A stretch of DNA of 14,529 bases from an uncultured Erwinia sp. (GTDB lineage: Bacteria > Pseudomonadota > Gammaproteobacteria > Enterobacterales > Enterobacteriaceae). Location: the NCBI GenBank assembly GCA_946221915.1, contig CAMIKG010000091.1, forward strand, positions 1-14,529. Direction: 5' to 3'. Position numbers and translations under genes: made by a program. The notes beneath the pieces are model-generated. The model was not told the DNA's origin. It ran no database searches and worked only from the letters and a program-made list of their open reading frames with translations. Each line of letters starts with the position of its first letter. Position 1 is the first letter of the stretch. Positions 13,821 through 14,529 of this stretch are shown piece after piece.

Positions 13821-14395
13821 TGGATAGCAGCGCGGTAAAAGTAACGGTAAAAGTCCAGAACTGGCATCCCTGGCTGAAACCTGTCGAGATCGCTGATGCG
13901 ACGCCGGAACAGCTGGCGGCGATGCAGGTGACGCCGTCCAGCGGCAAAATTTCCCCGTACGTGCGCACGCTGGCGCACGATCCGGAATCTTATCTGGCGC
14001 GCACCACGCTGTTTAACACCATTATGTACTGCAAAGGCGGGCTGTCGCGTGATGAGCGCGAACTGGCGGCGCTGGTGGCGTCCGGGGTTAACGGCTGTGT
14101 CTATTGCGCGTCGGTGCATGCGCGCCGTTATCTGGAACTTTCTGGTCGCCAGGATGTAATCAATGGGCTGTACACGCGCGGTTTTACGGGCGAATACAGC
14201 GCGCGGGAACAGGCGATTATCGATTTTTGCCGCGCGCTGTCAGAACGCGCTGATGCGGTCAGTCCGGCGCAGATGCAGGCGCTGCTGGATGTGGGGTTAA
14301 GTAAGGCGGAGATCGTCGATATGATTCACGCTGCCGCCATCTTTGGCTGGGCCAACCGCCTGATGCATACGCTGGGGCATGCGGTGGCGAAATAG
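13820..14395 (+). CDS. AhpD-type alkylhydroperoxidase-domain protein (Avi_7169-like)
   Basis: A 191-residue AhpD-fold protein. The catalytic set is complete: E81, C93-V-Y-C96 and H100 in RDERELAALVASGVNGCVYC followed by ASVH. The spacing (12 residues from Glu to first Cys, then CxxC and H four after) equals that of mycobacterial AhpD. Such enzymes reduce peroxides using the Cys pair. An N-terminal extension of about 60 residues (WHPWLKPVEIADATPEQLAA) is beyond the minimal AhpD core. The C-terminal half has a second helical segment (FGWANRLMHTLGHAVAK). The ATG shares its A with the stop of the CMD gene (TGATG), so translation is coupled. GGAG lies 8 nt upstream. It likely removes or uses peroxide made by flavin chemistry in the same operon. 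This is inferred from the context. Confidence 0.9.
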   Translation: MDSSAVKVTVKVQNWHPWLKPVEIADATPEQLAAMQVTPSSGKISPYVRTLAHDPESYLARTTLFNTIMYCKGGLSRDERELAALVASGVNGCVYCASVHARRYLELSGRQDVINGLYTRGFTGEYSAREQAIIDFCRALSERADAVSPAQMQALLDVGLSKAEIVDMIHAAAIFGWANRLMHTLGHAVAK

Positions 14396-14529
14396 TGTTG
14401 ATGTCATACCTGATTTGAAATGAAAAAAGCAGCTACCAGCCTAATGCTTGTCAGTTAAGCCTTTTACTGTGCTGTGCCCTGCGCTGCCTGACTGTCCCCC
14501 CGGTCTGGCTGGTCCTCGCGCCACGCTGC
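14396..14529. other. Right-edge region, no confident gene
   Basis: A 12-codon frame at 14420-14458 starts like a secretion signal (MKKAATSLMLVS) but stops at once and has no ribosome site. On the minus strand the frame from 14529 to a TAA at 14464 is open and could be the end of a convergent gene, with hydrophilic residues (AAWREDQPDRGDSQAAQGTA). A T-run on the minus strand at about 14423-14428 lies beyond it. The evidence is too short to choose. Confidence 0.3.

Noticed and set aside
1..14529. CRISPR arrays, tRNA, rRNA genes, phage genes or toxin-antitoxin pairs
   Set aside because: Looked for on both strands; no regularly spaced repeats, cloverleaf-like sequence or matching proteins were seen.

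Overview
The window looks like chromosomal DNA of a gamma-proteobacterium of the order Enterobacterales. The YghU and FhuE proteins are close to the E. coli proteins as I remember them. The OhrR, LysR and CMD/AhpD genes are of types seen in Klebsiella, Enterobacter, Pantoea and Erwinia. Erwiniaceae is a reasonable guess, but I cannot fix the genus from sequence alone. Most genes are GC-rich, with one AT-rich patch at about 4910-6190.

Layout. (1) 1-4603, minus strand: a catabolic operon read from right to left. It holds a mandelate-racemase-type acid-sugar dehydratase or racemase, a dipeptide/oligopeptide-type (family 5) periplasmic binding protein, a DppB-like permease, and a DppC-like permease that runs off the left edge. 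The last three overlap by ATGA. Two palindromes precede the first gene. (2) 4604-4909: intergenic DNA with no supported gene. (3) 4910-5882, minus: an AT-rich patch with an orphan IS3-OrfA-like HTH/coiled-coil protein and an unrecognised lipoprotein. (4) 6198-7640, minus: yghU (glutathione-dependent disulfide reductase), a terminator, then an ohrR-type peroxide-sensing MarR regulator that appears to be transcribed leaderless. No ohr gene is in the window. (5) 7793-10389: a Fur-box promoter, a leader of about 160 nt with a possible 20-codon upstream ORF, and fhuE (hydroxamate siderophore receptor). A possible 55-codon ORF diverges from the same promoter. (6) 10390-10657: two copies of a GC-rich dyad repeat in inverted orientation, and a terminator shared by convergent genes. 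(7) 10658-14395: a LysR regulator diverging from a tightly packed operon of a flavin monooxygenase-like enzyme, a CMD-fold protein without CxxC, and an AhpD-type peroxidase with the complete catalytic set. (8) 14396-14529: no confident gene.

Functional reading. The left operon should import and convert an acid-sugar-type compound. The centre links thiol/peroxide defence with iron uptake. The right operon probably encodes an oxidative catabolic route under LysR control, and its remaining genes are likely to lie beyond the right edge. That last statement is inference from what I recall of related CMD/AhpD loci.
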